Part shown: one piece after another, positions 41,266 through 48,759 of the stretch
Position numbering within the stretch: position 1 is the stretch's first letter
Layout of the letters: every line of letters starts with the position of its first letter
DNA from: an uncultured Collinsella sp.
Lineage (GTDB): Bacteria > Actinomycetota > Coriobacteriia > Coriobacteriales > Coriobacteriaceae
Length of the DNA stretch: 64,000 bases
Assembly (NCBI GenBank): GCA_902470915.1
Contig: CABRIB010000001.1
Location: 1 to 64,000 of the forward strand
Direction of reading: 5' to 3'
Notes under the pieces: model-generated
Seen by the model: the letters and a program-made list of their open reading frames with translations, nothing else
Database searches by the model: none
Told to the model about the DNA's origin: nothing
Made by a program: the position numbers and the translations under genes

Positions 41266-41292
41266 AGTATACGCACGGGATTCTATTTGCAA
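41266..41292 (-). promoter_or_regulatory. Promoter of the YczE-like gene
   Basis: On the minus strand TTGCAA, 15 nt, TATACT. The kdgK promoter at 45229-45255 has the same boxes and spacing. Confidence 0.65.
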
Positions 41293-41309
41293 AGAGAAAA
41301 ATAATAAAA

Positions 41310-41325
41310 AGGTGAACGTTCACCT
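41310..41325. promoter_or_regulatory. LacI-type operator AGGTGAACGTTCACCT upstream of the HIT gene
   Basis: A perfect copy of the island-wide palindrome, 165 nt before the HIT gene and just upstream of the divergent YczE-like promoter. Confidence 0.7.
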
Positions 41326-41367
41326 AATCGCAACAACTCGTTGGCTGTATTATGACAAGGACATACT

Positions 41368-41381
41368 CGAAACCGATTTCG
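41368..41381. promoter_or_regulatory. KdgR-type operator upstream of the HIT gene
   Basis: CGAAACCGATTTCG, the same 14-bp palindrome as at the kdgK and YczE-like promoters, in opposite orientation. Confidence 0.65.
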
Positions 41382-41489
41382 CAACGGTTAGAGAGTGCAT
41401 TGTACGTTCGTCGTAGATTGCCGGGCAGCTTGGTCGCGCCCGCCGGTCGCATTGCGGCGAACGCCTTCACCCGGATCGAAAGGATCACC

Positions 41490-41924
41490 ATGGAACAGCA
41501 CACCGATTGCTCGTACTGCATGTGCGGGACCGACAACACGCTCGTCGATGCCTTTGGCATCCCCATGCTCGACCTGCCCGCCAGCAAGCTCATCTTGTTT
41601 AAGGAGCAGAGCCACAAGGGCCGCGTGATCGTGGCCTCCAAGCAGCACGTCGATGACATTTCCTGCATGTCCGAGGAGGACGCTGCCGCCTTTATGGCCG
41701 ATGTCCGCCACGTCGCCGCCGCGCTGCACAAGGCGTTCAACCCCGACAAGATCAACTTTGGCGCTTACGGCGACACCATGCATCACCTGCATGTGCATAT
41801 CGTCCCCAAGTACAAGGACGACCCGTTTGAGTTTGGCGACGTGTTCGCCATGAACCCCGGTCGCGTCACGCTCGAGCCGGCCCAATACGACGAGATCGCC
41901 CAAGCTATCATCGCCAACTTGTAA
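41490..41924 (+). CDS. HIT-family nucleotide hydrolase or transferase
   Basis: 144 residues. The histidine triad HHLHVHIVPKY is near residue 100, and CSYCMC near the start may bind zinc. HIT proteins hydrolyse dinucleotides or nucleoside phosphoramidates. The promoter region has both a GTGAACGTTCAC operator and a KDG operator, unusual for a housekeeping HIT protein and suggesting a role linked to uronate use. The ATG at 41490 has GAAAGGA upstream. Confidence 0.85.
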   Translation: MEQHTDCSYCMCGTDNTLVDAFGIPMLDLPASKLILFKEQSHKGRVIVASKQHVDDISCMSEEDAAAFMADVRHVAAALHKAFNPDKINFGAYGDTMHHLHVHIVPKYKDDPFEFGDVFAMNPGRVTLEPAQYDEIAQAIIANL

Positions 41925-41935
41925 AACCCCTTCGT

Positions 41936-42018
41936 CCCCCATAAGTTGCGGTGAAATACGGACTGTTTAGCTGCTCCAGTGGCGCCATCAGTCCCTATTT
42001 CACCGCAACTTATGGGGG
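41936..42018. repeat. TTGCGGTGAAATA palindrome, copy 3
   Basis: The longest copy: CCCCCATAAGTTGCGG at 41936 mirrors the end at 42018, with CAGTCCC facing GGACTG inside. It follows the HIT gene by 12 nt. Confidence 0.75.
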
Positions 42019-42082
42019 GAGCGGCGTTGCGATAGTATTACGTGTTGGTATTCGACTAACCGAGGACATATCCGAGGGCTTT

Positions 42083-42775
42083 ATGGAACAGCACCAGCAT
42101 TATCAGAGCCTGCAAGATCAGGCATACAACGCATTGCGCTCCAAGATCATCTATGCCGAGCTCAAGCCCGGCACGCGCCTTTCGGCGATTGGTCTGGAAA
42201 AGGAGACGGGAATCGGGCGCACGCCCATTCGCGAGTCCTTTGTGCGCCTGCGCGAGCAAGAGCTGGTGGAAACGCGTCCCAAAAGCGGCACCTATGTCTC
42301 AAAAATCAGCATGGAGCGCGCCGAGAACGCCTGTTTCTTGCGCGAGAAACTCGAGAGAAGTGTGCTCATTAAATGCTGCTCTGCCGCCACGCCCGAGCAA
42401 AAGCATCGGCTCGAGCAGATTCTTGCCGAGTCCGAGTCGCTCGACCACAGCGAAACGCGTCGCTTTTTTGACCTGGACAACCTGTTTCATGAGACATGTT
42501 TTGAGATTGCCGGCCGCCACATGTTGTGGGATTGGATGAAGAGCGTCAACACGCATTTCGAGCGATACAACTGGTTGCGTATGGTGTCGCAGGATCTGGA
42601 CTGGGAGCCGATCCGTGGGCAACATCGCCGGATTCTTGAGGCCATTAAGAAGGGCGATACCGACACGGCGAGCTACCTGGCAGAGACGCACCTACATCTA
42701 ATGCCCGAGGAGCAGGGCCCGGTTATCGCCTTGCATCCCGACTACTTTGAGCTGTCCAAAGACTCGGCAATCTAA
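42083..42775 (+). CDS. GntR-family regulator with FCD domain
   Basis: 230 residues. N-terminal winged helix (AYNALRSKIIYAELKPGTRLS, GIGRTPIRESFVRL) and a C-terminal FCD ligand domain with metal-binding type His and Asp residues (DLDNLFHETCFEI, ETHLHLMPEE). Such proteins (UxuR/ExuR type) often respond to hexuronates or their breakdown products, which fits the island. ATG at 42083; GAGGG lies upstream. Its targets are unknown. Confidence 0.85.
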   Translation: MEQHQHYQSLQDQAYNALRSKIIYAELKPGTRLSAIGLEKETGIGRTPIRESFVRLREQELVETRPKSGTYVSKISMERAENACFLREKLERSVLIKCCSAATPEQKHRLEQILAESESLDHSETRRFFDLDNLFHETCFEIAGRHMLWDWMKSVNTHFERYNWLRMVSQDLDWEPIRGQHRRILEAIKKGDTDTASYLAETHLHLMPEEQGPVIALHPDYFELSKDSAI

Positions 42776-42790
42776 TTCGTCCTCTTTATT

Positions 42791-42855
42791 AGTTGCGGTT
42801 AAATAGGGACTGTTTTGCGGCTTTGGCGGCGTAAGCAGTCCGTATTTCACCGCAA
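42791..42855. repeat. TTGCGGTGAAATA palindrome, copy 4
   Basis: The left arm reads AGTTGCGGTTAAATAGGG and the right arm CCGTATTTCACCGCAA. The GGG/CGG difference between arms is reversed compared with copies 2 and 3, as if this copy is flipped. Confidence 0.7.
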
Positions 42856-42884
42856 GTGCGGGGGTGCAATCGGGGCATGAAAAG

Positions 42885-43099
42885 GCTGCGGCGCCGCTTG
42901 GAGGAAAAGACCGGAAGCAAGGGTCCATTCCTCCAGACGGCGCCGCAGCTGTTTTGGTGGACTGGATTATGTTGAGTCGGTTGATTGACCGGGAAAGCAA
43001 AGCGGCTCGGGGGCGTGTCGCTTCCGTCACGTTCTATCAGCATACAAGACGGTTTTGGTTCTTGTTCGTGACGGAAACGGCGCGCTTCCGAGCCGCTTT
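42885..43099. repeat. Two large two-tier hairpins downstream of eda
   Basis: First: GCTGCGGCGCCG (42885-42896) pairs with 42938-42949, and TGGAGGAA with TTCCTCCA inside. Second: AAAGCGGCTCGG (42999-43010) pairs with 43088-43099, and TTCCGTCACG with CGTGACGGAA inside. No coding frame of interest was found. Confidence 0.65.
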
Positions 43100-43103
43100 A
43101 AAA

Positions 43104-43137
43104 GAAAGGGGGCGAGGTCTAGGACACGCCCCCTTTC
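43104..43137 (-). terminator. Terminator of eda
   Basis: GAAAGGGGGCG pairs with CGCCCCCTTTC, followed on the minus strand by TTTT. Confidence 0.8.
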
Positions 43138-43154
43138 ACGATAGAGAGCTAAAC

Positions 43155-43796
43155 CTAGCCGCGGACCTTCTTGACGACGTCCATGGCCTCGCGGGCGATC
43201 TGCTCGACCTTGGAAAAGTCGCCGTCGGCGAACAGGGCCGGCTTGACCATCCAGGTGCCACCACAGGCGATGATGGCGCTGGAGCTCAGGTACTCCTCGA
43301 CGTTGGCGGTGCTCACGCCGCCGGTGGGCATAAAGCGATGACCGACAAACGGAGCGGCGAGGGCCTTGATGGTGTTGAGGCCACCATACTGAGCCGCAGG
43401 GAAGAACTTGGTGACCTTGAGGCCCAGATTCTCGGCAGCAGTGACCTCGGAGGGGGTCACGGTGCCGGGAAGGACGGGCAGGTCGATGTCGATGCAGTGC
43501 TTCACGACGTCCTCGTTGTAACCCGGCGAGACGATGAACTTGGCACCGGCGGTGCGGGCCTGCTCAACCTGCTCGACGGTCAGGACAGTGCCGGCGCCGA
43601 CGCACATCTCGGGCTCGGCCTCGGCCATAGCGGCGATGCACTCGGCGGCGCAGGCAGTGCGGAAGGTGACCTCGGCGGACTTCATGCCGGCTGCCATAAG
43701 GGCATGGGCGAGCGGTGCGGCGTCCTCGACCTTGTCGAGCACGACGACCGGCACGATGCCCAGGGATTCAAGCGTGGTGTAGAACTGATCGAACAT
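43155..43796 (-). CDS. eda: KDPG/KHG aldolase
   Basis: 213 residues, class I aldolase TIM barrel. Cleaves 2-keto-3-deoxy-6-phosphogluconate to pyruvate and glyceraldehyde-3-phosphate. Seen: the Glu motif SAEVTFRT, FIVSPGYNEDV, and the Schiff-base lysine in KVTKFFPAAQ. AAAGGAA precedes the ATG at 43796. It lies downstream of kdgK on the same strand with a 254-nt gap filled by structured element B, so it can be co-transcribed or separately controlled. Confidence 0.95.
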   Translation of the reverse strand: MFDQFYTTLESLGIVPVVVLDKVEDAAPLAHALMAAGMKSAEVTFRTACAAECIAAMAEAEPEMCVGAGTVLTVEQVEQARTAGAKFIVSPGYNEDVVKHCIDIDLPVLPGTVTPSEVTAAENLGLKVTKFFPAAQYGGLNTIKALAAPFVGHRFMPTGGVSTANVEEYLSSSAIIACGGTWMVKPALFADGDFSKVEQIAREAMDVVKKVRG

Positions 43797-43848
43797 AGTG
43801 TTCCTTTCGATGTGAGGCGCGCACGGGCGCGTGATTGCCAAAGAAGAT

Positions 43849-43981
43849 TGGCCATGAGCCGGTTCCGGATTGGTTATCGGAGGCACTGCTTGGGTCACAA
43901 GCAATTTCGGAACCGGCTACGAGGCCAGTCGTGAAGGAATGCCAGACAAAACCGGAATGGGACTAAGTGGTTCTACCTGGC
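43849..43981 (-). promoter_or_regulatory. Candidate structured RNA element, copy B, upstream of eda
   Basis: Plus-strand stems: P0 43849-43853/43923-43927 (TGGCC/GGCCA), P1 43857-43867/43908-43918 (AGCCGGTTCCG and mirror), P2 43888-43892/43898-43902 (GCTTG/CAAGC), P3 43941-43945/43977-43981 (GCCAG/CTGGC). Shared strings with copy A: GGTTATCGGAGGCACT (43872-43887) and CCGGAATGGGACT (43952-43964). A further hairpin (GCGGGCTGCAG with CTGCGGCCCGC, about 43996-44036) follows toward kdgK. Confidence 0.7.
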
Positions 43982-44050
43982 CGGAGGAATCGGGGAGCGG
44001 GCTGCAGAGATATGGGTATGGAAAGCTGCGGCCCGCGGAATGGGGATGGC

Positions 44051-45085
44051 TTAGCGCGCGACGCGGGTGCCACCGTCGGCGGCGGATGCCACGGCTGCGA
44101 TCTCGTCTGCGGTCACCAGGTTGGAATCGCCCTTGATGGTGAGCTTGAGGATCGAGGCCGCAATCGCGTAGTTGACGGCGTCCTGCGGGGCAAAGTCGTT
44201 GATGAGGGCATGGACGAGGCCGGCGTTGAAAGCGTCGCCGGCGGCAACGCCCTCGAGCACGTGCACGTCGTGAGCAGGGGAGAACCAGTGCTCGCCGCTC
44301 TCGGCATCAAAGAGCATGCCCATCCAAATGGAGCGCTCGACGCAGGAGATGTTGCGGACGACCGAGGCGACCTTCTTGCAACCGTACTCGGCGCAGATCT
44401 GACGGGCCATCTCGACGTAGGTGTCGCGTTCCTCGATGCCGTGGGCAAGGGAGCCGGAGACGCAGGTCATACCGAGGCCGGCAGGAGCGTCCTCGTCGTT
44501 GGCAATGCAGATGTCAACGAGCGGCAGGAGTTCCTTCATGGTGGCCTGCGACTTCTCGGGCGACCACATCTTGCCGCGATAGTTCACGTCGCACACGGTG
44601 GTGATGCCTTTGGCGCGGCAGGCGGTGAGGGCATCCTTGCAGGCGGCGGCCATCTCGTCGGAGACGGCGGGCGTCACGCCGGAGAAGTAAAAGACATCGA
44701 CACCCTTGAGGATCTCGTCCCAGTCAAAGACGTCGCGCTTGGCCATGTTGATGGCAGAGTACTTGCGGTCGTAGACGCAGCCGTTGCCGCGCTGCGAGGC
44801 GCCGACCTCAAACACATAGGAGCCAAGACGGTCGCCCTGGCGCACGACGCGCGAGGTATCGACGTCGTAGACCTTCAGCGAACGCAGGGCGCACTCGCCC
44901 AGACGGTTGGCCGGGACAACGGAGACGTAAGCTGCCTTGTCACCCTGGTAGGCCAGGGAAAGCGCGGTGTTGGCCTCGGCGCCGCCGTAGCGGACATCAA
45001 ACTCGGTCGCCTGCTCAATGCGCAGATGGTCTTTGGGCGAGAGCCTCATCATGATCTCGCCGAAGGTAAGAACCGTTTTACCCAT
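44051..45085 (-). CDS. kdgK: 2-keto-3-deoxygluconate kinase
   Basis: 344 residues, PfkB/ribokinase fold. Phosphorylates KDG to KDPG for Eda. Seen: the N-terminal LTFGEIMMRLSP, YGGAEANTALSLA, and the C-terminal anion-hole motif GVAAGDAFNAGLVHAL with the catalytic Asp. AAGGAG lies 10 nt before the ATG at 45085. Transcription starts from a promoter shared back-to-back with kdgR; the leader holds a conserved hairpin. Confidence 0.93.
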   Translation of the reverse strand: MGKTVLTFGEIMMRLSPKDHLRIEQATEFDVRYGGAEANTALSLAYQGDKAAYVSVVPANRLGECALRSLKVYDVDTSRVVRQGDRLGSYVFEVGASQRGNGCVYDRKYSAINMAKRDVFDWDEILKGVDVFYFSGVTPAVSDEMAAACKDALTACRAKGITTVCDVNYRGKMWSPEKSQATMKELLPLVDICIANDEDAPAGLGMTCVSGSLAHGIEERDTYVEMARQICAEYGCKKVASVVRNISCVERSIWMGMLFDAESGEHWFSPAHDVHVLEGVAAGDAFNAGLVHALINDFAPQDAVNYAIAASILKLTIKGDSNLVTADEIAAVASAADGGTRVAR

Positions 45086-45128
45086 GGTCGCGCAGCTCCT
45101 TCTTGCTCGTGCGTACACCTTTGATATG

Positions 45129-45186
45129 GCGTTGGCACGGAGGTGCCAAGACGGTAGGGTGCATCTTTGCACCTCCGTGCCAACGC
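45129..45186 (-). promoter_or_regulatory. Leader hairpin with conserved loop, copy K (kdgK)
   Basis: A perfect 18-bp stem (45129-45146 with 45169-45186) around a 22-nt loop; on the plus strand the loop contains GGTAGGGTGC. See copy Y at 41179-41238. The stem ends 43 nt before the kdgK start. Confidence 0.75.
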
Positions 45187-45190
45187 TTGC

Positions 45191-45218
45191 CGAAATCGGT
45201 TTACGAAATCGGTTTCGT
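45191..45218. promoter_or_regulatory. KdgR operators between kdgK and kdgR
   Basis: ACGAAATCGGTTTCGT (45203-45218) is a LacI-type palindrome; a second partial site CGAAATCGGTTT is at 45191-45202. Confidence 0.75.
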
Positions 45219-45228
45219 TTCGAGTTGT

Positions 45229-45255
45229 AGTATACTCACCTACAGCGTTTTGCAA
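45229..45255 (-). promoter_or_regulatory. kdgK promoter
   Basis: Minus strand TTGCAA, 15 nt, TATACT, then the operator 10 nt downstream. TATACT is within the palindrome AGTATACT and may also serve kdgR on the plus strand. Confidence 0.65.
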
Positions 45256-45320
45256 GCGAGATTTTTAAAAAAATGCCTAAAATGGCTCAGACTGCCGACA
45301 ATTGGGAAACGGGGTGCGCT

Positions 45321-46343
45321 ATGGCGCAGATGAGGATTAAGGACATTGCTGCCGAGGCGGGCGTGAGCCCGGCCACGGTCTCGCGCTATCTCAACAACCG
45401 CCCCGGGCAGATGACCGAGGAAACCCGTGCTCGCATCGCGGCAGTTATCGAGCGCACCGGCTATCGTCCACGTGCCGCCGCGCGCAATCTGCGCAGCTCG
45501 CGTACCAACCTCATCGGCGTGATCTTGGCCGACATCGCCAACCCGTTCTCCAGCGCCATGCTCGAAGGGCTTTCCGCTAGTGCCGCCGCGCGCGGCTGCT
45601 CGCTTATGACTGCCATTAGCGGCAATGATTCCGCCAAGGAAGCAGAGTCGCTCACCAGACTTATCGATGCCGGCGTGGACGGCCTGGTCGTCAATACCTG
45701 CGGAGGCAACGACAAGGCGATCGCCGCGGCTGCGGGACGCCTGCCCGTCGTGCTGCTCGACCGCGATGTTGCCGACGGCGGTGTCGATCTGGTGACCTCC
45801 AACAACCGTGAGCTGGTCGCCGGCCTGGTAGACGCCTTGGCCTCTGCGGGCAGCGAGCGCCTGTGCCTGCTCACCGAGGCAAGCGACGACAGCCCCGTGC
45901 GTCGCGAACGCGCCGAGGCGTTTGCCGACGAGCTCTCGCGCCGCGGCCTGGCCGGCGAGGTCGTCACCTTGGCGGACGGTGGTGTCGAGGGTGTCAGTCG
46001 CCTGGACGAGACCATCCGCGGCTATGCGGGTAAAAAGCTCGGCCTCATTGCCGTCAACGGCTTGGTTTTCCTGCGCCTGACCGAGGCGCTGGCCCAGCTG
46101 GGGCCCTCGTTGCCGGCGGGTCTCAAGATCGCAACGTTTGACGACTATCCCTGGAACCACGTGCTCTTTGGCGGTGTGACCACGGCCGCGCAAGACACCC
46201 TTACCATTGCCGAGCGCGTAGTCGAGCGCCTGTCCGAGCGCATCGACGTCGTTACCACTACGGTGGGCGATGCCGCAAAGCTCGCCCCCAAGCGCATCGA
46301 GATCCCCGGCCACATCGAACACCGCGCCTCGACCTCGCGCTAG
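45321..46343 (+). CDS. kdgR: LacI-family regulator, probable KdgR
   Basis: 340 residues. LacI helix-turn-helix (RIKDIAAEAGVSPATVSRYLN) and a periplasmic-binding-like sensor domain; it resembles LacI-type KdgR proteins (NRPGQMTEETRARI, LIGVILADIANPFSS). It is divergent from kdgK, with paired CGAAACCGATTTCG sites between them, so it most likely represses kdgK, eda, the YczE-like gene and itself until KDG or KDPG appears. The ATG at 45321 is chosen over 45273 since the HTH starts at once. Confidence 0.85.
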   Translation: MAQMRIKDIAAEAGVSPATVSRYLNNRPGQMTEETRARIAAVIERTGYRPRAAARNLRSSRTNLIGVILADIANPFSSAMLEGLSASAAARGCSLMTAISGNDSAKEAESLTRLIDAGVDGLVVNTCGGNDKAIAAAAGRLPVVLLDRDVADGGVDLVTSNNRELVAGLVDALASAGSERLCLLTEASDDSPVRRERAEAFADELSRRGLAGEVVTLADGGVEGVSRLDETIRGYAGKKLGLIAVNGLVFLRLTEALAQLGPSLPAGLKIATFDDYPWNHVLFGGVTTAAQDTLTIAERVVERLSERIDVVTTTVGDAAKLAPKRIEIPGHIEHRASTSR

Positions 46344-46385
46344 TTTGTGTGATAATATATAGACAATGTCATACAGGAGGTATCC

Positions 46386-46880
46386 ATGGCTGCGTCTGTA
46401 CTGAGTGTACGAGTGGACTCGTCAATTAAAGATTCATTTGCCGAGCTATGCGAAGAACTCGGCATGACTTCGTCTGTAGCGGTCAATATGTTTATGAGGC
46501 AGATGCTGCGCGAGCGCTCGCTGCCGTTTGTTCCTTCACTTGGCAAAAACTCTGCGAGCGAAAACGTCGCCGCAGACATTTTGGATACTGCTCAGATTGA
46601 GTCAGCCGTCCGTGAGGCGGCCAGCTCGATTCCCGCCATCAAAACCGTGATTCTTTTTGGCTCGTATGCCCGTGGCGAGGCACGCGCCGATAGTGATATT
46701 GACTTGCGTCTCGAAGTCGATCGCGATCAGGGCTTTGGCCTTTTCGCGTTGTCGGCGTTTGGTGAGGCGGTGCGCAAAGAAACCGGGAGGCAGGTTGACC
46801 TCGTCTCGAGTGATCATCTTGATGACGATCTTGCCGCGGTAATCGAGCGCGAAGGAGTGATCCTTTATGATCGCGCGTAA
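46386..46880 (+). CDS. RHH (RelB/DinJ-like) and MNT nucleotidyltransferase fusion antitoxin
   Basis: 164 residues. Residues 1-50 resemble a RelB/DinJ ribbon-helix-helix antitoxin (SVRVDSSIKDSFAELCEELG, SVAVNMFMRQML). Residues 75-164 are a minimal nucleotidyltransferase with GSYARGEARADSDIDL, the GSx10DxD active site of MntA. MntA antitoxins silence HepT by adding AMP to a tyrosine. The fused RHH part may add operator binding. AGGAGG lies 5 nt before the ATG. It overlaps the HEPN gene by 14 nt. Confidence 0.85.
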   Translation: MAASVLSVRVDSSIKDSFAELCEELGMTSSVAVNMFMRQMLRERSLPFVPSLGKNSASENVAADILDTAQIESAVREAASSIPAIKTVILFGSYARGEARADSDIDLRLEVDRDQGFGLFALSAFGEAVRKETGRQVDLVSSDHLDDDLAAVIEREGVILYDRA

Positions 46881-47238
46881 GTCAGACTGTCTCCGCGCCC
46901 AAGAGGTCTTGGAGGCCATCGCTGAAACGAACGAGCGCATCAAGGCTTTTGGTATCACCGAGGACCAGTTTCTGCATGCGAATGACGTGCGGACGAGGGC
47001 GTTGGCGGACTCCCTTTTGATGTGCGCGCTTAGGGTGACGGAAGAAGCGGGCAAGTTGTCGGAACGCTCGCAGCGGCTTCATCCCGAAATTGAGTGGCGT
47101 GGAATTATCGGCATGAGAAATTACCTCGCGCATGATTACGGCAATGTCGACCGATCGGTTGTTTGGGATGCGGTGACGATGGAGTTCCCGGCGCTGGAAC
47201 GAGCGTGTAGGCAAATTGTTTCCGAATCCGAGCGATAA
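46867..47238 (+). CDS. HEPN-domain toxin, HepT-like
   Basis: 123 residues, alpha-helical HEPN fold. The RNase motif R-x4-H-x-Y is present as R84, H89, Y91 (RNYLAHDY). HepT cleaves RNA, and the tyrosine is the target for AMP transfer by MntA. The start lies inside the end of the MNT gene, so the two are translationally coupled. It reads as a complete type VII toxin-antitoxin pair. Confidence 0.88.
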   Translation: MIARKSDCLRAQEVLEAIAETNERIKAFGITEDQFLHANDVRTRALADSLLMCALRVTEEAGKLSERSQRLHPEIEWRGIIGMRNYLAHDYGNVDRSVVWDAVTMEFPALERACRQIVSESER

Positions 47239-47371
47239 TCACTTGTCATACCAGCCTGTTCGCGCACGTTTTTTGAGCGCTTGATACGCTTTAACCCTGC
47301 GGAAACATTTTTCTGCGATAGTATCTGCGATATAGACCAGTCGAAACCCGCCCGAAAGAAAGGGGAGCGAC

Positions 47372-48709
47372 ATGAACCAGCAGAACATCGATTACGTACT
47401 CCGCTCCGTAGAGCAGCGTGATATCCGCTTTGTGCGTCTGTGGTTTGTCGACATTCTCGGCCGCCTCAAGAACTTTGCCATTAGCCCCGAGGACCTCGAG
47501 GTCGCTTTTGAGGAGGGTATTGGCTTTGACGGCTCCGCTATCGAGGGCTTTGCCACGCCCGAGGAAGCCGACATGCTGGCGTTCCCCGATGCCTCGACCT
47601 TCCAGATTTTGCCGTGGCGCCCGAGCCACAACGGCGTCGCCCGCGTGTTCTGCGATGTGTGCACTCCCGATCGCAAACCGTTCGCCGGCGACCCGCGCGA
47701 TGCCCTGCGCCGCATGTTCCGCAAGGCCGAGAAGGCCGGCTATCTGCTCAACGTGGGCGCCGAGCTGGAGTATTACTACTTCCCCGACGAGCACACCCCC
47801 GAGCCGCTCGACAACGTGGGCTACTTCGATCTTTCGGTGAGTGATGCCGCCCGCGACCTGCGCCGCAACACGGTTCTCACGCTCGAGAAGATGTCCGTGC
47901 CCGTGGAGTACACCTTCCATGCCGCTGGCCGCTCGCAGCACGGCATGAGCCTGCGTCACGCCGAGGCCCTGAGCATGTCCGACGCCATCACCACGGCCAA
48001 GCTCATCATTAAGCAGCAGGCATACGAGAGCGGTTGCCACGCCTCCTTTATGCCCAAGCCGTTGGCGGGCGAGGACGGCAGCGCTATGTTCCTGTGCCAG
48101 TCGCTGTTCGACCATGACGGCAACAACGTCTTTTGGGGCGAGGACGACGAGAAGTACCATCTCTCTGATATCGCCAAGCACTACATGGCCGGCATCCTGG
48201 CGCACGCGCGCGAGATCAGCGCTATCACTAACCCCACGGTCAATTCGTACAAGCGCATCACCACGGGCGGCGACTCTGTGCCGCAGTACGCCACGTGGGG
48301 TCTGCGCAACCGTGCGAGTATGGTCCGCATCCCGGTCTACAAGCCCGGCAAGCAGCTGTCCACGCGCATCGAGCTTCGCAGCCCCGACCCCATGGCCAAC
48401 CCGTACCTGGTCAACGCCGTTACGCTGGCGGCTGGTCTCGACGGTATCGAGCGCAAGCTGGAGCTCCCGCCCGAGGCCACGGCCGAGACGCTCAAGCTTA
48501 CCGACCGTCAGATGGTCGAGGCCGGCTACACTCCGCTGCCGCGCTCGCTCAAAGAGGCGCTCGACGTGTTTGAGGACTCGCAGTTTATGAAGGATGCCCT
48601 CGGCGAGCACATCCACAGCTTCTTTCTCAAAAAGAAGCGCGACGAGTGGCATAAGTTTGAGTCCACGATCACCGAGTGGGAGATTAAGCACTACCTGGCG
48701 AACTCCTAA
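47372..48709 (+). CDS. Glutamine synthetase I-like protein lacking several metal ligands
   Basis: 445 residues, the length and order of GSI-alpha. The beta-grasp start (FDGSAIEGF), ELE at 131-133, NSYKRI, RNRASMVRIP and RIELRSPDPMANPYL are kept. But the segment normally reading HHEVAPGQHE is FHAAGRSQHG (182-191), so two metal-binding glutamates are Ala184 and Gly191. The His of SGMHxxxSLF is Phe240, and the flap Glu of GYEAP is replaced. Glutamine-forming activity is therefore doubtful. An orphan GlnR-like regulator follows 50 nt downstream. GAAAGGGGAG precedes the ATG. Confidence 0.85.
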   Translation: MNQQNIDYVLRSVEQRDIRFVRLWFVDILGRLKNFAISPEDLEVAFEEGIGFDGSAIEGFATPEEADMLAFPDASTFQILPWRPSHNGVARVFCDVCTPDRKPFAGDPRDALRRMFRKAEKAGYLLNVGAELEYYYFPDEHTPEPLDNVGYFDLSVSDAARDLRRNTVLTLEKMSVPVEYTFHAAGRSQHGMSLRHAEALSMSDAITTAKLIIKQQAYESGCHASFMPKPLAGEDGSAMFLCQSLFDHDGNNVFWGEDDEKYHLSDIAKHYMAGILAHAREISAITNPTVNSYKRITTGGDSVPQYATWGLRNRASMVRIPVYKPGKQLSTRIELRSPDPMANPYLVNAVTLAAGLDGIERKLELPPEATAETLKLTDRQMVEAGYTPLPRSLKEALDVFEDSQFMKDALGEHIHSFFLKKKRDEWHKFESTITEWEIKHYLANS

Positions 48710-48759
48710 TCGCGCTGGCTTGTTCCAGTACGATTGAGCTCATTTCTTTGGAGGCCGAT

